Assembly: GCA_029959555.1 (NCBI GenBank)
Contig: JASCPI010000026.1
Span: forward strand, 1 to 64,000
DNA from: Lysobacteraceae bacterium PS02065
GTDB taxonomy: Bacteria > Pseudomonadota > Gammaproteobacteria > Xanthomonadales > Rhodanobacteraceae
Direction of reading: 5' to 3'
DNA: 64,000 nucleotides
Part shown: in pieces, positions 9,036 through 18,700 of the stretch
How the letters are laid out: each line of letters starts with the position of its first letter
Position numbering within the stretch: position 1 is the first letter of the stretch
Notes under the pieces: generated by a model
Databases searched by the model: none
Seen by the model: the letters and a program-made list of their open reading frames with translations, nothing else
What the model was told of the DNA's origin: nothing
Position numbers and translations under genes: made by a program

Positions 9036-9064
9036 TTGCGGCTGGTTTCAATTGTAACTATAAA
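9036..9064 (+). promoter_or_regulatory. Predicted sigma-70 promoter of hppD
   Basis: TTGCGG at 9036-9041 (-35), a 17-base spacer, then TATAAA at 9059-9064 (-10), 41 bases before the hppD ATG. The -10 is close to consensus and stands out in GC-rich surroundings; the -35 is weak, matching three of six positions. Confidence 0.6.
9045..9058. promoter_or_regulatory. Predicted MarR operator
   Basis: GTTTCAATTGTAAC is a 14-base palindrome with one mismatched pair (12 of 14 positions symmetric) and looks like typical MarR-family sites. It lies wholly inside the -35/-10 spacer of the hppD promoter and 24 bases before the MarR ATG, where a bound repressor would block both genes. Confidence 0.65.
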
Positions 9065-9105
9065 GCACGCATGCCGCGAATCCGCGGCCCCAGCCAGGAG
9101 TCGCC

Positions 9106-10212
9106 ATGAACGCCCAGCCCGAGAACCCGCATGCCGGCATGCAGGTTACGACGTTCGACAACCCGATGGGTATCGACGGTTTCGAGTTCGTCGAGTTCGC
9201 CGCGCCGGAGGGCCAGGCGCCGCTGCTGCACGACTATTTCCGCAAGCTCGGCTTCGTCCAGGTCGCGCGCCACAAGACGCGTCCGATCAGCACGTACCGC
9301 CAGGGCGACTGCACGTTCCTGATCAACGAGGATCCGGATTCGTTCGCGGCCCGCTTCGCCGCCGAGCACGGCCCGAGCGCGTGCGGCTTCGCGATCCGCG
9401 TCAACAAGCTCGCCGAGTGGGCGCGCGTGCAGGCGCTGCGCAACGGCGCGGAATCGTTCGACCAGCGCGACGAACTGAGCAAGGCGGCTGCGGCACCCGT
9501 GATCAAGGGCATCGGCGGCTGCATGCTCTACATCGTCGACCGCTACGACGAGCAGGGCACGATCCACGATCCCGACTACGAGTACCTGCCCGGTGTCGAC
9601 CTCATGCCGAAGGGCTTCGGGCTCACCTTCATCGACCACCTGACCCACAACCTCTATCACGGCAACATGGCCAAGTGGGCCGACTACTACGAGCGCCTGT
9701 TCAACTTCCGCGAGATCCGCTACTTCGACATCAAGGGCGCCAAGACCGGCCTGCTGTCGAAGGCGATGACCGCGCCGGACGGCATGGTGCGCATCCCGCT
9801 CAACGAGTCGAGCGACCCGAAGAGCCAGATCAACGAATACCTCGACGCCTACAAGGGCGAAGGCATCCAGCACATCGCCTGCTTCACCGACGACATCTAC
9901 GTGACCGTCGAGAAGATGCGCGAGGCCGGTGTGGACTTCCTCGACACGCCGGACAGCTACTTCGAGGTCATCGACATGCGCATCCCGGACCACAACGAGG
10001 ACGTCGCGCGCCTGACCCGCAACAAGATCCTCATCGACGCCGATCCCGAGACCAAGCAGCGCAAGCTGCTGCAGATCTTCACCCAGAACGCGCTCGGCCC
10101 GATCTTCTTCGAGATCATCCAGCGCAAGGGCAACGAAGGCTTCGGCGAAGGCAACTTCCAGGCGCTGTTCGAGAGCATCGAGCGCGACCAGATGCGCCGC
10201 GGCGTGCTCTGA
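9106..10212 (+). CDS. hppD: 4-hydroxyphenylpyruvate dioxygenase
   Basis: Non-haem Fe(II) dioxygenase converting 4-hydroxyphenylpyruvate to homogentisate in tyrosine breakdown. The 368-residue length is normal for the bacterial enzyme. The iron ligands are visible as H178 (TFIDHLTHN), H256 (GIQHIACFT) and E336 (IFFEIIQRKG), and the C-terminal GNEGFGEGNFQALFESIERDQ is the family signature. An AGGAG ribosome site lies before the ATG at 9106. First gene of hppD-hmgA-FAH-maiA, in pathway order except that the isomerase comes last. Control by the divergent MarR protein is predicted from the operator in its promoter. Confidence 0.98.
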   Translation: MNAQPENPHAGMQVTTFDNPMGIDGFEFVEFAAPEGQAPLLHDYFRKLGFVQVARHKTRPISTYRQGDCTFLINEDPDSFAARFAAEHGPSACGFAIRVNKLAEWARVQALRNGAESFDQRDELSKAAAAPVIKGIGGCMLYIVDRYDEQGTIHDPDYEYLPGVDLMPKGFGLTFIDHLTHNLYHGNMAKWADYYERLFNFREIRYFDIKGAKTGLLSKAMTAPDGMVRIPLNESSDPKSQINEYLDAYKGEGIQHIACFTDDIYVTVEKMREAGVDFLDTPDSYFEVIDMRIPDHNEDVARLTRNKILIDADPETKQRKLLQIFTQNALGPIFFEIIQRKGNEGFGEGNFQALFESIERDQMRRGVL

Positions 10213-10233
10213 CCCGCGCGAGGCAACCTCGGG

Positions 10234-10239
10234 TATCGT
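10234..10239 (+). promoter_or_regulatory. Possible -10 element upstream of hmgA
   Basis: TATCGT in the context cctcggg-TATCGT-gtcgg, 76 bases before the hmgA ATG in the 102-base gap after hppD. No matching -35 is evident. hmgA may have its own start site in addition to readthrough from hppD. Confidence 0.3.
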
Positions 10240-10314
10240 GTCGGCGCCGCGCGATCCGCGGCGCGTGGCACGCGTGACCGCCGCGCGGTCGTCGGCGATG
10301 GCAGGAGATCGGGC

Positions 10315-11628
10315 ATGACCGCTTCCGCGGGGTACATGAGCGGCTTCGCGAACGAGTTCGCGAGCGAAGCCTTGCCGGGCGCGCTGCCCGAAGGACGCAA
10401 CTCGCCGCAGCGGGTCGCCTATGGCCTTTACGCCGAACAGCTGTCGGGCACCGCGTTCACGGCACCGCGCCACGCGAACCGGCGCAGCTGGCTGTACCGC
10501 ATGCGTCCGGCCGCGATGCACGGTGCATTCACGCCGTATGCGCAGCCGGCGTTCCACAACGCGTTCGGTGACGGCCCGGTCACGCCCGACCAGCTGCGCT
10601 GGGATCCGCTGCCGCCGCCGCAGGCGCCGACCGACTTCGTCGACGGCCTGTTCACGATGGCAGGCAACGGCAGCCCGGCCGCGCAGACCGGCGTCGGCAT
10701 CCATCTCTACGCCGCCAATCGCGACATGCAGGGACGCTGGTTCCACGACGCGGACGGCGAGCTGCTGATCGTGCCGCAGTCCGGACGCCTGCGCCTCGAG
10801 ACCGAGTTCGGCGTGATCGAGATCGCGCCGCAGCAGATCGCGGTGATCCCGCGCGGCGTGCGCTTCCGCGTCGTGCTGCCCGACGGCGAGGCGCGCGGCT
10901 ACGTCTGCGAGAACTTCGGCGCGCTGCTCAAGCTGCCCGACCTCGGTCCGATCGGCAGCAACGGCCTGGCCAATCCGCGCGATTTCGAGACGCCGGTGGC
11001 CGCGTACGAAGACATCGAGGGTGATTTCGAGCTCGTCGTGAAGTTCCAGGGCCACCTCTGGCGTGCCGATCTCGGCCACTCGCCGAACGACGTCGTCGCC
11101 TGGCACGGCAACTATGCGCCGTACCGCTACGACTTGCGCCGCCACAACACGATCGGCTCGATCAGCTACGACCATCCGGATCCGTCGATCTTCCTCGTGC
11201 TGCATTCGGCCAGCGACACCGAGGGCGTCGGCAACCTCGACTTCGTGATCTTCCCGCCGCGCTGGCTGGTCGCGCAGGACACGTTCCGTCCGCCGTGGTT
11301 CCACCGCAACGTCGCGAGCGAGTTCATGGGCCTCGTGCACGGTGCCTACGATGCCAAGGCCGGCGGTTTCGTGCCGGGCGGTTCGTCGCTGCACAACAGC
11401 TTCACGGGCCATGGTCCGGACGCGGCGACGTTCGAGAAGGCCTCGGCGGCGGACCTCTCGAAACCCGACGAGATCACCGGCACGATGGCCTTCATGTTCG
11501 AGACGCGCGCGGTGATCCGTCCGACCGCGCAGGCGCTCGAGGCCGCGCATCGCCAGCGCGACTACCAGGCCTGCTGGCAAGGCCTGCGCAAGCATTTCGA
11601 TCCGGCGCGGCGCACGCCCGGCGCGTGA
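10315..11628 (+). CDS. hmgA: Homogentisate 1,2-dioxygenase
   Basis: Fe(II) ring-cleavage dioxygenase that converts homogentisate to maleylacetoacetate. 437 residues, full length. Iron ligands can be placed by position: H330 and E336 in [15 protein letters not shown] and H366 in SFTGHGPD, each five less than the human numbering as I remember it. The N-terminal [19 protein letters not shown] and [10 protein letters not shown] are family hallmarks. It follows hppD by 102 bases and precedes fumarylacetoacetase by 55 bases. Loss of this gene normally causes brown pyomelanin from accumulated homogentisate. Confidence 0.98.
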   Translation: MTASAGYMSGFANEFASEALPGALPEGRNSPQRVAYGLYAEQLSGTAFTAPRHANRRSWLYRMRPAAMHGAFTPYAQPAFHNAFGDGPVTPDQLRWDPLPPPQAPTDFVDGLFTMAGNGSPAAQTGVGIHLYAANRDMQGRWFHDADGELLIVPQSGRLRLETEFGVIEIAPQQIAVIPRGVRFRVVLPDGEARGYVCENFGALLKLPDLGPIGSNGLANPRDFETPVAAYEDIEGDFELVVKFQGHLWRADLGHSPNDVVAWHGNYAPYRYDLRRHNTIGSISYDHPDPSIFLVLHSASDTEGVGNLDFVIFPPRWLVAQDTFRPPWFHRNVASEFMGLVHGAYDAKAGGFVPGGSSLHNSFTGHGPDAATFEKASAADLSKPDEITGTMAFMFETRAVIRPTAQALEAAHRQRDYQACWQGLRKHFDPARRTPGA

Positions 11629-11683
11629 CGCGCGCACGGCGCGACGCGACGACACCCCATCCCCGCATGAGAGACACGCACGC

Positions 11684-12673
11684 ATGAAACTGGGCTCACT
11701 GAAGGAAGGCGGCCGCGACGGCACGCTCGTCGTCGTCGACCGCGCGCTGCAGCGCGCCGTGCGCGCGACCGGCATCGTGCCGACGCTGCAACGCGCACTC
11801 GAGGACTGGGACACCGTCGCGCCGCGCCTCGAGGCGCTGTCGAAGGCGCTGGACGACGGCACGGCCGCCGACGCGTTCGCGCTCGACGTCGCCGCACTCG
11901 CCTCGCCGCTGCCGCGCGCCTACGAGTTCGTCGACGGCAGCGCCTACCTGCCGCACGTCGAGCGCGTGCGCCGCGCGCGTGGCGCCGAGGTGCCCGAGAG
12001 CTTCTACACCGATCCGCTCATGTACCAGGCGACGAGCGCAGGCTTCCTCGCGCCGCGCGATCCGATCCTCGCCTCGAGCGAGGACTGGGGCATCGACCTC
12101 GAGGCCGAGGTGGTCGTCGTGACCGCCGACGTGCCGATGGGCGCGACACCGGCCGAAGCTTCCGAGGCGATCCGTCTCGTCGGCCTCGTCAACGACGTCT
12201 CGCTGCGCGGCCTGATCCCGGGCGAGCTCGCCAAGGGTTTCGGCTTCCTGCAGTCCAAGCCGCGCTCGGCGCTGTCGCCCGTGTTCGTGACGCCCGACGA
12301 GCTCGGCGACGCCTGGCGCGACGACAAGCTGCACCTCGCCATGCGCACCTGGATCAACGGCGCGTGGTTCGGCGCGGCAGAAGCCGGTGTCGACATGCAG
12401 TTCAGCTTCGCCCAGCTCGTCGCGCACGTCGCGAAGACACGCCCGGTATCGGCCGGCACGATCGTCGGCTCGGGCACGATCGCCAACGCCGACACCAGCC
12501 TCGGCGCTTCGTGCCTGGCCGAACAGCGCACGGTCGAGACGCTGCGCGACGGCAAGCCGACCACGCCGTTCCTGCGCTTCGGCGACCGCGTGCGCATCGA
12601 GATGCTCGACGCCGAGGGCGGCAGCGTGTTCGGCGCGATCGAGCAGACCGTCGAACGCCTCGCAACGCGCTAA
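11684..12673 (+). CDS. Fumarylacetoacetase (FAH family)
   Basis: Hydrolyses fumarylacetoacetate to fumarate and acetoacetate, the last step of homogentisate breakdown. 329 residues, the shorter bacterial FAH type, compared with roughly 420 for the animal enzyme. The catalytic fold is shown by DLEAEVVVVTADVPMG (metal-binding acidic residues), VGLVNDVSLRGLIPGELAKG and FGFLQSKPRSALSP, and by the late GTIVGSGTIANADTSLGASC. Its place between hmgA and the isomerase makes the substrate assignment firm, although the wider FAH family also contains other diketone hydrolases. Confidence 0.92.
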   Translation: MKLGSLKEGGRDGTLVVVDRALQRAVRATGIVPTLQRALEDWDTVAPRLEALSKALDDGTAADAFALDVAALASPLPRAYEFVDGSAYLPHVERVRRARGAEVPESFYTDPLMYQATSAGFLAPRDPILASSEDWGIDLEAEVVVVTADVPMGATPAEASEAIRLVGLVNDVSLRGLIPGELAKGFGFLQSKPRSALSPVFVTPDELGDAWRDDKLHLAMRTWINGAWFGAAEAGVDMQFSFAQLVAHVAKTRPVSAGTIVGSGTIANADTSLGASCLAEQRTVETLRDGKPTTPFLRFGDRVRIEMLDAEGGSVFGAIEQTVERLATR

Positions 12674-12722
12674 GCTAGGCCCCGTGCGGCCGCCACCTCG
12701 GCGGCCGTCCGGGGGGAACGGC

Positions 12723-13391
12723 ATGGCCGGCACGTTGAAGCTCTACAGCTACTGGCGCTCGAGCGCCGCCTACCGCGTGCGCGTCGCGCTCAACCTCAAG
12801 CAGCTGCCGCACGAGATCATCCCGGTGCATCTCGTGCGCGACGGCGGCGAGCAGCACGCGCCGGCCTACCGCGGCATCAACCCGCAGGAGCTCGTGCCGA
12901 CGCTGCTCGACGGCGCGCGCGTGTTCCGCCAGTCGATGGCGATCATCGAATACCTCGACGAGGCCTACGCCGGCGCGATGGCGCTGCTGCCGTCGACCGC
13001 CCGCGAGCGCGCCCGCGTGCGCGCGCTCGCCCAGCTCGTCGCCTGCGACATCCATCCGCTCAACAACCTGCGCGTCATGCAGTTCCTCGAGCGCGACTTC
13101 GGCACGCCGCAGGTCGAGCGCGACCGCTGGACGCGGCACTGGATCGAGGACGGCTTCCGCGCGTTCGAGGAGCTGCTCGCTGGCAATTCCTCGACGGGCC
13201 TGTTCTGCGACGGCGATACGCCCACGCTGGCCGACGCCTGCCTCGTGCCGCAGGTCTACAACGCACGCCGTTTCGGGGTCGACATGGCGGCATTCCCGAC
13301 CATCGCGCGCATCGAGGGCGAATGCCTCGCGCTGCCCGCATTCGACGCGGCGCGTCCCGAGAACCAGCCCGACGCGCCGGGGCCGACCTGA
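12723..13391 (+). CDS. maiA: Maleylacetoacetate isomerase (zeta-class glutathione transferase)
   Basis: Glutathione-dependent cis-trans isomerisation of maleylacetoacetate to fumarylacetoacetate. The 222-residue protein begins MAGTLKLYSYWRSSAAYRVR, the zeta-class active-site motif SSxxYRVRVAL, followed by the thioredoxin-fold RQSMAIIEYLDE and the all-alpha C-terminal domain. The ATG at 12723 follows a GGGGGGAAC site; the frame is open further upstream across the FAH gene but that is a shadow. The spacer to FAH is 49 bases. It ends nine bases from the convergent CBS-domain gene. Confidence 0.95.
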   Translation: MAGTLKLYSYWRSSAAYRVRVALNLKQLPHEIIPVHLVRDGGEQHAPAYRGINPQELVPTLLDGARVFRQSMAIIEYLDEAYAGAMALLPSTARERARVRALAQLVACDIHPLNNLRVMQFLERDFGTPQVERDRWTRHWIEDGFRAFEELLAGNSSTGLFCDGDTPTLADACLVPQVYNARRFGVDMAAFPTIARIEGECLALPAFDAARPENQPDAPGPT

Positions 13392-13400
13392 TCCGGTCGG
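13383..13400. terminator. Small hairpin at the maiA/CBS convergent junction
   Basis: CCGACC at 13383-13388 and GGTCGG at 13395-13400 pair around TGATCC, which contains the maiA stop codon. The stem is short and lacks a T-run; weak evidence. Confidence 0.25.
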
Positions 13401-13829
13401 TCAGCCGGCGATGTAGCGCTGCAGCTGCTCGATGCGTTCGCTCTGCTCGCTGATCACGGCGGCGACGAGGTCGCCGATCGACAGCACACCGACCACCCGC
13501 GTGCCGGCGACGACCGGGAGGTGGCGGATGCGCTTGTCGGTGCACACGCGCATGCAGTGGTCGATCGTGTCGTCGGGCGACACCGTGACGACCTGCGAGG
13601 TCATGATCTCGCGCACCGGCGTATCCGACGACGAACGTCCCTTGAGCACGACCTTGCGCGCGTAGTCGCGCTCGGAAACGATGCCTTCGAGTGTGTCGCC
13701 GCGCATGACGAGCAGGGCGCCGACATGGTGTTCGGCCATCGCGCGGATCGCGTCGATGACGGGCGCGTCGGACGTCGTCGCGACGATCGCGCTGCCCTTG
13801 CCTTCGAGAAGGTGCTTGACCTGGAGCAT
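13401..13829 (-). CDS. CBS-domain pair protein
   Basis: 142-residue protein made of two CBS domains (about 8-65 and 75-130) and nothing else. HHVGALLVMRGDTLEGIVSERDYARKV and RHLPVVAGTRVVGVLSIGDLV are the characteristic strand-helix units. Such stand-alone pairs bind adenine nucleotides or other ligands and act as sensors; the partner is usually unknown. A GGAGG site precedes the ATG at 13829. Neighbours do not suggest a specific role. Confidence 0.88.
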   Translation of the reverse strand: MLQVKHLLEGKGSAIVATTSDAPVIDAIRAMAEHHVGALLVMRGDTLEGIVSERDYARKVVLKGRSSSDTPVREIMTSQVVTVSPDDTIDHCMRVCTDKRIRHLPVVAGTRVVGVLSIGDLVAAVISEQSERIEQLQRYIAG

Positions 13830-13896
13830 GGCGGTCCTCCGGCGGGTGGCGGGAGCAGTCTAGCGCGGCCGTGCCGGCACTGCCCGCCGCGGCGCG

Positions 13897-14832
13897 TCAG
13901 CGTGGCGTCGGCGGGTGGTACTCGTCGACCAGGTAGAGCGGGCGCTGCTTGGCCTCGACGTAGAGTCGGCCGAGGTATTCGCCGATCACGCCGAGCGCGA
14001 TCAGCTGCACGCCGCCGAGGAACAGGATCGTCACCATGATCGTCGGATAGCCCTGCACGGGATCGCCGAGCAGCAGTGCCTTGATCGCGATCCAGATGCC
14101 GAACACGAACGCGAGCATCGCGACGCCGATGCCGAGATAGGTCGCGATCTTGAGCGGTGCGCCCGAGAACGAGGTGATGCCGTCGATCGCGAAGTTCCAG
14201 AGTTTCCAGTAGTTCCACTTGGTCTCGCCCGCGAAGCGCGGATCGCGCGGGTAGACGACGGCTTTCTGGCGGTAGCCCACCCACGCGAACAGGCCCTTCA
14301 TGAAGCGTTGGCGTTCGCGCACGGTCTTGAGCGCATCGAGTGCGCGTCGCGAGAGCAGGCGGAAGTCGCCCGTGTCGCGTGGCACCGGCGTCTGGCTCAG
14401 GCGGCCCATGACGCGGTAGAACGTCGAGGCCGTGAACTTCTTGAAGCGCGTCTCGCCGGCGCGCGATTCGCGCGTGCCGTAGACCACGTCGAAGCCCTCG
14501 CGCCAGTGCGTGACGAAGGTCGGGATCAGTTCGGGCGGGTCCTGCAGGTCGGCGTCGATGACCACGACGGCGTCGGCATCGGCGTGGTCGAGGCCTGCGG
14601 TGAGCGCGAGCTCCTTGCCGAAGTTGCGTGACAGCCGCAGCGTCGCGACGCGCGAGTCGGCATCGCGCAGCGAGCACATCACGGCGTAGGTATCGTCGCG
14701 GCTGCCGTCGTCGATGTAGAGCACCGAGCAGGCGAGGTCGAGCTGGTCGAACACCGCGGCGAGGCGCGCGTGGAACTCGCGCAGGCCCTCGCTCTCGTTG
14801 TAGGCCGGGACGACGACGGTGAGGCTCTGCAT
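13897..14832 (-). CDS. GT2 polyprenyl-phosphate glycosyltransferase (GtrB/DPM1 type)
   Basis: Membrane glycosyltransferase that probably loads a sugar onto undecaprenyl phosphate. 311 residues: an N-terminal GT-A domain starting SLTVVVPAYNESEGL, with YIDDGSRDDT and DADLQDPPEL (nucleotide-sugar and metal-binding aspartates), then SQTPVPRDTGDFRLLSR, and two C-terminal membrane helices (about 235-255 and 270-290). The ATG at 14832 is the homologous start; a frame open to 15234 overlaps mtgA and is discarded. No GtrA flippase is adjacent here, unlike the pair at 39909-41293. The sugar is not known. Confidence 0.9.
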   Translation of the reverse strand: MQSLTVVVPAYNESEGLREFHARLAAVFDQLDLACSVLYIDDGSRDDTYAVMCSLRDADSRVATLRLSRNFGKELALTAGLDHADADAVVVIDADLQDPPELIPTFVTHWREGFDVVYGTRESRAGETRFKKFTASTFYRVMGRLSQTPVPRDTGDFRLLSRRALDALKTVRERQRFMKGLFAWVGYRQKAVVYPRDPRFAGETKWNYWKLWNFAIDGITSFSGAPLKIATYLGIGVAMLAFVFGIWIAIKALLLGDPVQGYPTIMVTILFLGGVQLIALGVIGEYLGRLYVEAKQRPLYLVDEYHPPTPR

Positions 14833-14903
14833 GGCGCGGAGGATCCTTGGAGGAGCAGGGATGCTAGCGGAAAGCCCGTGACGCGCGCATGCGCGCCGGG
14901 CGC

Positions 14904-15617
14904 TCAGCGCTCGACGTAGGCAGGGCCACCGAGCTGGCGCACCTGGCGCTGGATCCATGCGGCGCGACGCTGCACGTACGCGGAAGGGCGATCGGCGTGC
15001 AGGCGGCGCGGGCTCGGCAGCACCGCGGCGAGCAGCGCGGACTGGCGCGCGTCGAGGCGGTCGGGCGTGGTGCGGAAATAGCGCGCACTCGCGGCGCCGA
15101 CACCGTACACGCCGTCGCCGAACTCGGCGACGTTGAGGTAGACCTCGACGATGCGTCGTTTCGGCCAGAGCGTCTCGACGAGCACCGTGAAGTACGCCTC
15201 GAGACCCTTGCGCACGAAGCTGCGGCCGTTCCACAGGAACAGGTTCTTGGCGACCTGCTGGCTGATCGTGCTGGCGCCGCGCAGGCGGCCGCCGTCCTCG
15301 GACTCGGCCAGCGCGGTGCGGATCGCCTCGACGTCGAAACCATTGTGGCTCGGAAAGCGCTGGTCCTCGGCCGCAACGACCGAGACCGGCAGATGCGCGG
15401 CGATGCGCTCGAGCGGGACCCAGCGGTAGTCGATGCGGACATCCTTCTCGCCGGACGTGGTCGCCTCGAGCGCGCGCGCCATCATGACGGCCGAGGTCGG
15501 CGGCGGCACGACGCGCAGCGCAGCGACCAGCAGCACGCTGAAGGCGACCCAGGCGAGGACGGCGAACAGCGTCCAGCGGGCGAGGCGGCGGAGCAGGTGA
15601 GGGCGTTTGCGCGTCAT
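14904..15617 (-). CDS. mtgA: Monofunctional biosynthetic peptidoglycan transglycosylase
   Basis: Inner-membrane GT51 glycosyltransferase that polymerises lipid II into glycan strands. 237 residues: one membrane anchor (about 12-34) and a periplasmic domain with the catalytic glutamate E84 in VVAAEDQRFPSHNGFD, then RGASTISQQVAKNLFLW and RRIVEVYLNVAEFGDGVYGV, the other family motifs. The ATG at 15617 puts the anchor at the expected distance; upstream in-frame starts run into the protease terminator region. Likely monocistronic or followed by the GT2 gene 71 bases later. Confidence 0.95.
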   Translation of the reverse strand: MTRKRPHLLRRLARWTLFAVLAWVAFSVLLVAALRVVPPPTSAVMMARALEATTSGEKDVRIDYRWVPLERIAAHLPVSVVAAEDQRFPSHNGFDVEAIRTALAESEDGGRLRGASTISQQVAKNLFLWNGRSFVRKGLEAYFTVLVETLWPKRRIVEVYLNVAEFGDGVYGVGAASARYFRTTPDRLDARQSALLAAVLPSPRRLHADRPSAYVQRRAAWIQRQVRQLGGPAYVER

Positions 15618-15650
15618 GTCCTCATGCCGTCCATCAGGCGTACCCCGGAA

Positions 15651-15683
15651 ACGAAACCGGCGCGGGGGAGAACCCCGCGCCGG
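15651..15683 (-). terminator. Rho-independent terminator of the S8 protease gene
   Basis: Read on the minus strand, CCGGCGCGGGG-TTCTC-CCCCGCGCCGG forms a perfect 11-base stem (15657-15683), followed by TTTCGTTTCC. It lies about 30 bases after the protease stop and before mtgA, so the protease is probably transcribed as a single gene. Confidence 0.85.
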
Positions 15684-15711
15684 ATCGAAGCCGAGTATCG
15701 GCGGGTGACGC

Positions 15712-18700
15712 TTACTGGCACATGTACTGCGAGGGATCGAAGCTGTCACGGAACAGGATCGCGCTGTTGCTGATGCGGATCTCGTCCAGGAACATGCCCG
15801 GGTAGTTGAGGCCCGGATCCGACGACAGGCGCCAGCGCACCTTAACGGTCTGCCCCGCGTAGCTGGCGAGGTTGATCGTGAAGGGCTTGAACACCGCGAT
15901 GCCCGTGTCGTTGTTCGCGAAGGCATTGGACGTCGTGGTCGTGACGCCGCTGTAGATGCCCTTGCCGTTGGCGAAGCCGCACGCGTTGATCACGCCCGTC
16001 GAGCCGGTGTTGAACACGGTCGGGTAGCCGCCGTCGGGCGGCAGGTCCGTCCACGTCGTGCCGCCGTTCGTCGAGATCTCGGTGACCACGCCGTCCCACT
16101 GGAACTCGAGGTTGTACTTCGAGTTGAAGCTCAGGACGCCGTTGGCCGGGATCGTCAGCGCGGGCGTCTCGATGCTCGCGCAGGCCATGTCGGGGTGGTT
16201 CGAGAGCTGGCCGCCCGTGTGGTAGCTCAGCGTGCCCTGCGAAGCCGACAGGTTGCTGATGCCCCACGGCTGTTCGGGACGCATGTACGACGCGCCGTCG
16301 GCGTTGTCGACGAACGGATCCGGATTCGGACCGAGCGCGCTCGTCGGCGTGGCGCCGGCCGAGAGCGACAGCGGCGAATCGTTGCCGATGTTGTCGGTGG
16401 CCTGGAAGCGGTAGTAGTACGTGGTGCCGCCCTGGACGGTGGTGTCGACGTAGCTCGTGCCGGTGACGCCGCTCTGGATCAGCGTGGACGTCGCCATGAA
16501 CGGATCGGTCGAGCGGTAGATCTTGTACGTCGCCGATGTCGCCGACGGGCAGGTGGTCGTCGCGGCCTGCCACGACAGGTTCACCGAGCAGCTGTTGTTC
16601 GCGGCGTTGAGCTGCAGCGAGTTGCGCACGATGTTGGGCTGCAGGGTGCACTCGTCCGCCGAGACCGCGTCCACGCAGGTCGAGGCTGCACCCTCGACGT
16701 CACCCGAGACGCCACGCACCTTGTAGGCGTAGGACTGGCCGCCCTGGCTGCGCGTGTCGACGATCGGCGAGGCGTTGCCGCTCGCGACGAGGCGGAAGTC
16801 GCCGGCCGCCGCGGAGGCGCAGGTGCCGTTCGCGCGGTACAGCTGGAAGCCCTGCGGCGCGGCGGCCGAGGTGAAGCCGATCGCGACGCCCGACGTGTTG
16901 TTGCTCGTCACGGCGACGGCGGTCGGTGCGGCGAACGGCGCGGGGTCCGGAAGGCCGAAGCCGCCCGATGCGACGAGCGCATAGCCCTGCACGTTGGTCT
17001 CCGCACGACCGTTGCCGGGAACCGCCGTGCCCTTCACGCGCAGCGTGTAGCTGCCCGCGGCAGGTGCCGTCAGGCGTACCTGCTCGACGCTGTCGCGGAC
17101 GTCGGCGTTGCCGCCGGTCGTCGAGACGCCGCTCGTGAACACGTTGCCCTTGTACGTGCCGCCCGGTCCGACGACCTCGAGGTCGAGGTTGTTGATCAGC
17201 GTCATCGCGACGCCTTCCGAGGCTTCCGGATCGAACCATGCCAGGGTCACGCGCAGTTCGGCGCCCGCGGTGACGTTGGCGATCGTGTACTCGTGGACAT
17301 CGCCGGTCTTGAGGCCGGTACCCTGGGTGCGCTCGAAAATGCGCAGGCGACGCGAGTCGTCACCGCCGGTCAGCGTGTTCTTGAACCACAGGTTGCCGTC
17401 GATCCACGCGCGGCCCCAGCCGCTGTTGGCGTTCGGCCAGCCGGTGCCGCCGAGCGGGTTGGTGCCGTTGAGCAGGGTCGCCTTCATGACCATGCCGCTC
17501 GGGTTGTAGGCGTCCGCCGCGGTCTTCTCGCCTCGCGGGTAGAAGCCGTCGGCGAAGAACTGGCGCATCAGCGCGGCGTTGCCGCTGAGCACGGGTGCCG
17601 CCATCGACGTGCCCGAGTTCGACGCCGGCGCCGTGTAGACCGGCGTGGCGCTGAACGTGGTCGCGTTGCGCGCGCTCTGGATGCTCGAGCCCGGTGTCGC
17701 GATGTCCGGCTTGATGCGGCCGTCGGCCGCGGGACCACGGTTCGAGTAGCCGGCCACCGAGGTGCTGCCCGCGCGGCCGAGTGCGGCGACGGAGAGCACG
17801 TTCTTGGCGTTGCTGGGCGAGCCGGTCTGCACCGGGCCTGCGTCGTCGTTGCCCGCGGACACGACGACGAGGAGGTTCTCGTCACGCCACGTCACGCTGT
17901 CGGCTTCGGCGTCGTTGCCGTTGTAGTTGCCCGCGGTCGAGCCGCCCCAGCTGTTGTTGTGGATGCGCGCGCCACCCGCGTACGCCTGCGAGAGCGTGCC
18001 GGCGAAGTCGGTGATGTACACCGCCGTCGCGGCGGTGCCGCCGATGTCCTGCATGAGCAGCTGGGCGTTCGGCGCCATGCCGTCGGCCTGCTCGTGGTTG
18101 GCCGCGGTCGGCGTCGAGGCGACGTAGGTGTTGGGGCTGAACGTGCCGTGCAGGTCGCCGAGGACCGTGCCGGTGGTGTGCGTGCCGTGGCCCGAGGTGT
18201 AGTCGTAGTCGACCGGACCGGTGCCACCCTGGCTCGGCTGCAGCCAGTAGCCGACGATCTTGCGGTTCGGGAACAGCGTGCCCGGGTTGGGCAGCACCGG
18301 CGGCGGGTTCTGCGAGAGCGTGATCTCGGTCAGCGGACCCGTGCCCTTGTCGAGCGTGGTGAAGTTGGCGACCCACGGCGAGGTGCCCGAATCGGCCACG
18401 GCCACGATCTGGCCGGTGCCGAAGATGCCGTGGTCGAACAGCGGCGCCGGGCCGCAGACCACGCCGTTGCCGGCACAGGTGGTGTTGAGCGAGTTGCCCT
18501 GGATCGCGCCGATCGCCGCGGAGTTGTGCGTGTGCGTCGGGATCCACGGCTCGATGAACGACACGCCGTCGATGAGGCTGGCGACGTAGAGCAGGTGGTC
18601 GAGGCGGTCGCGCGTCACGGCCGCGTGGACATACGGGGCGGCTTCGGCACGCTGGCTGCGACCGGTGATGCGCACGTCCGGCACGAGCTTGCGCAGGGCC

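Noticed and set aside
9058..11862. 934-residue leftward open frame over hppD and hmgA
   Set aside because: Antisense to two enzymes whose iron ligands can be placed exactly; composition is typical of GC-driven shadows.
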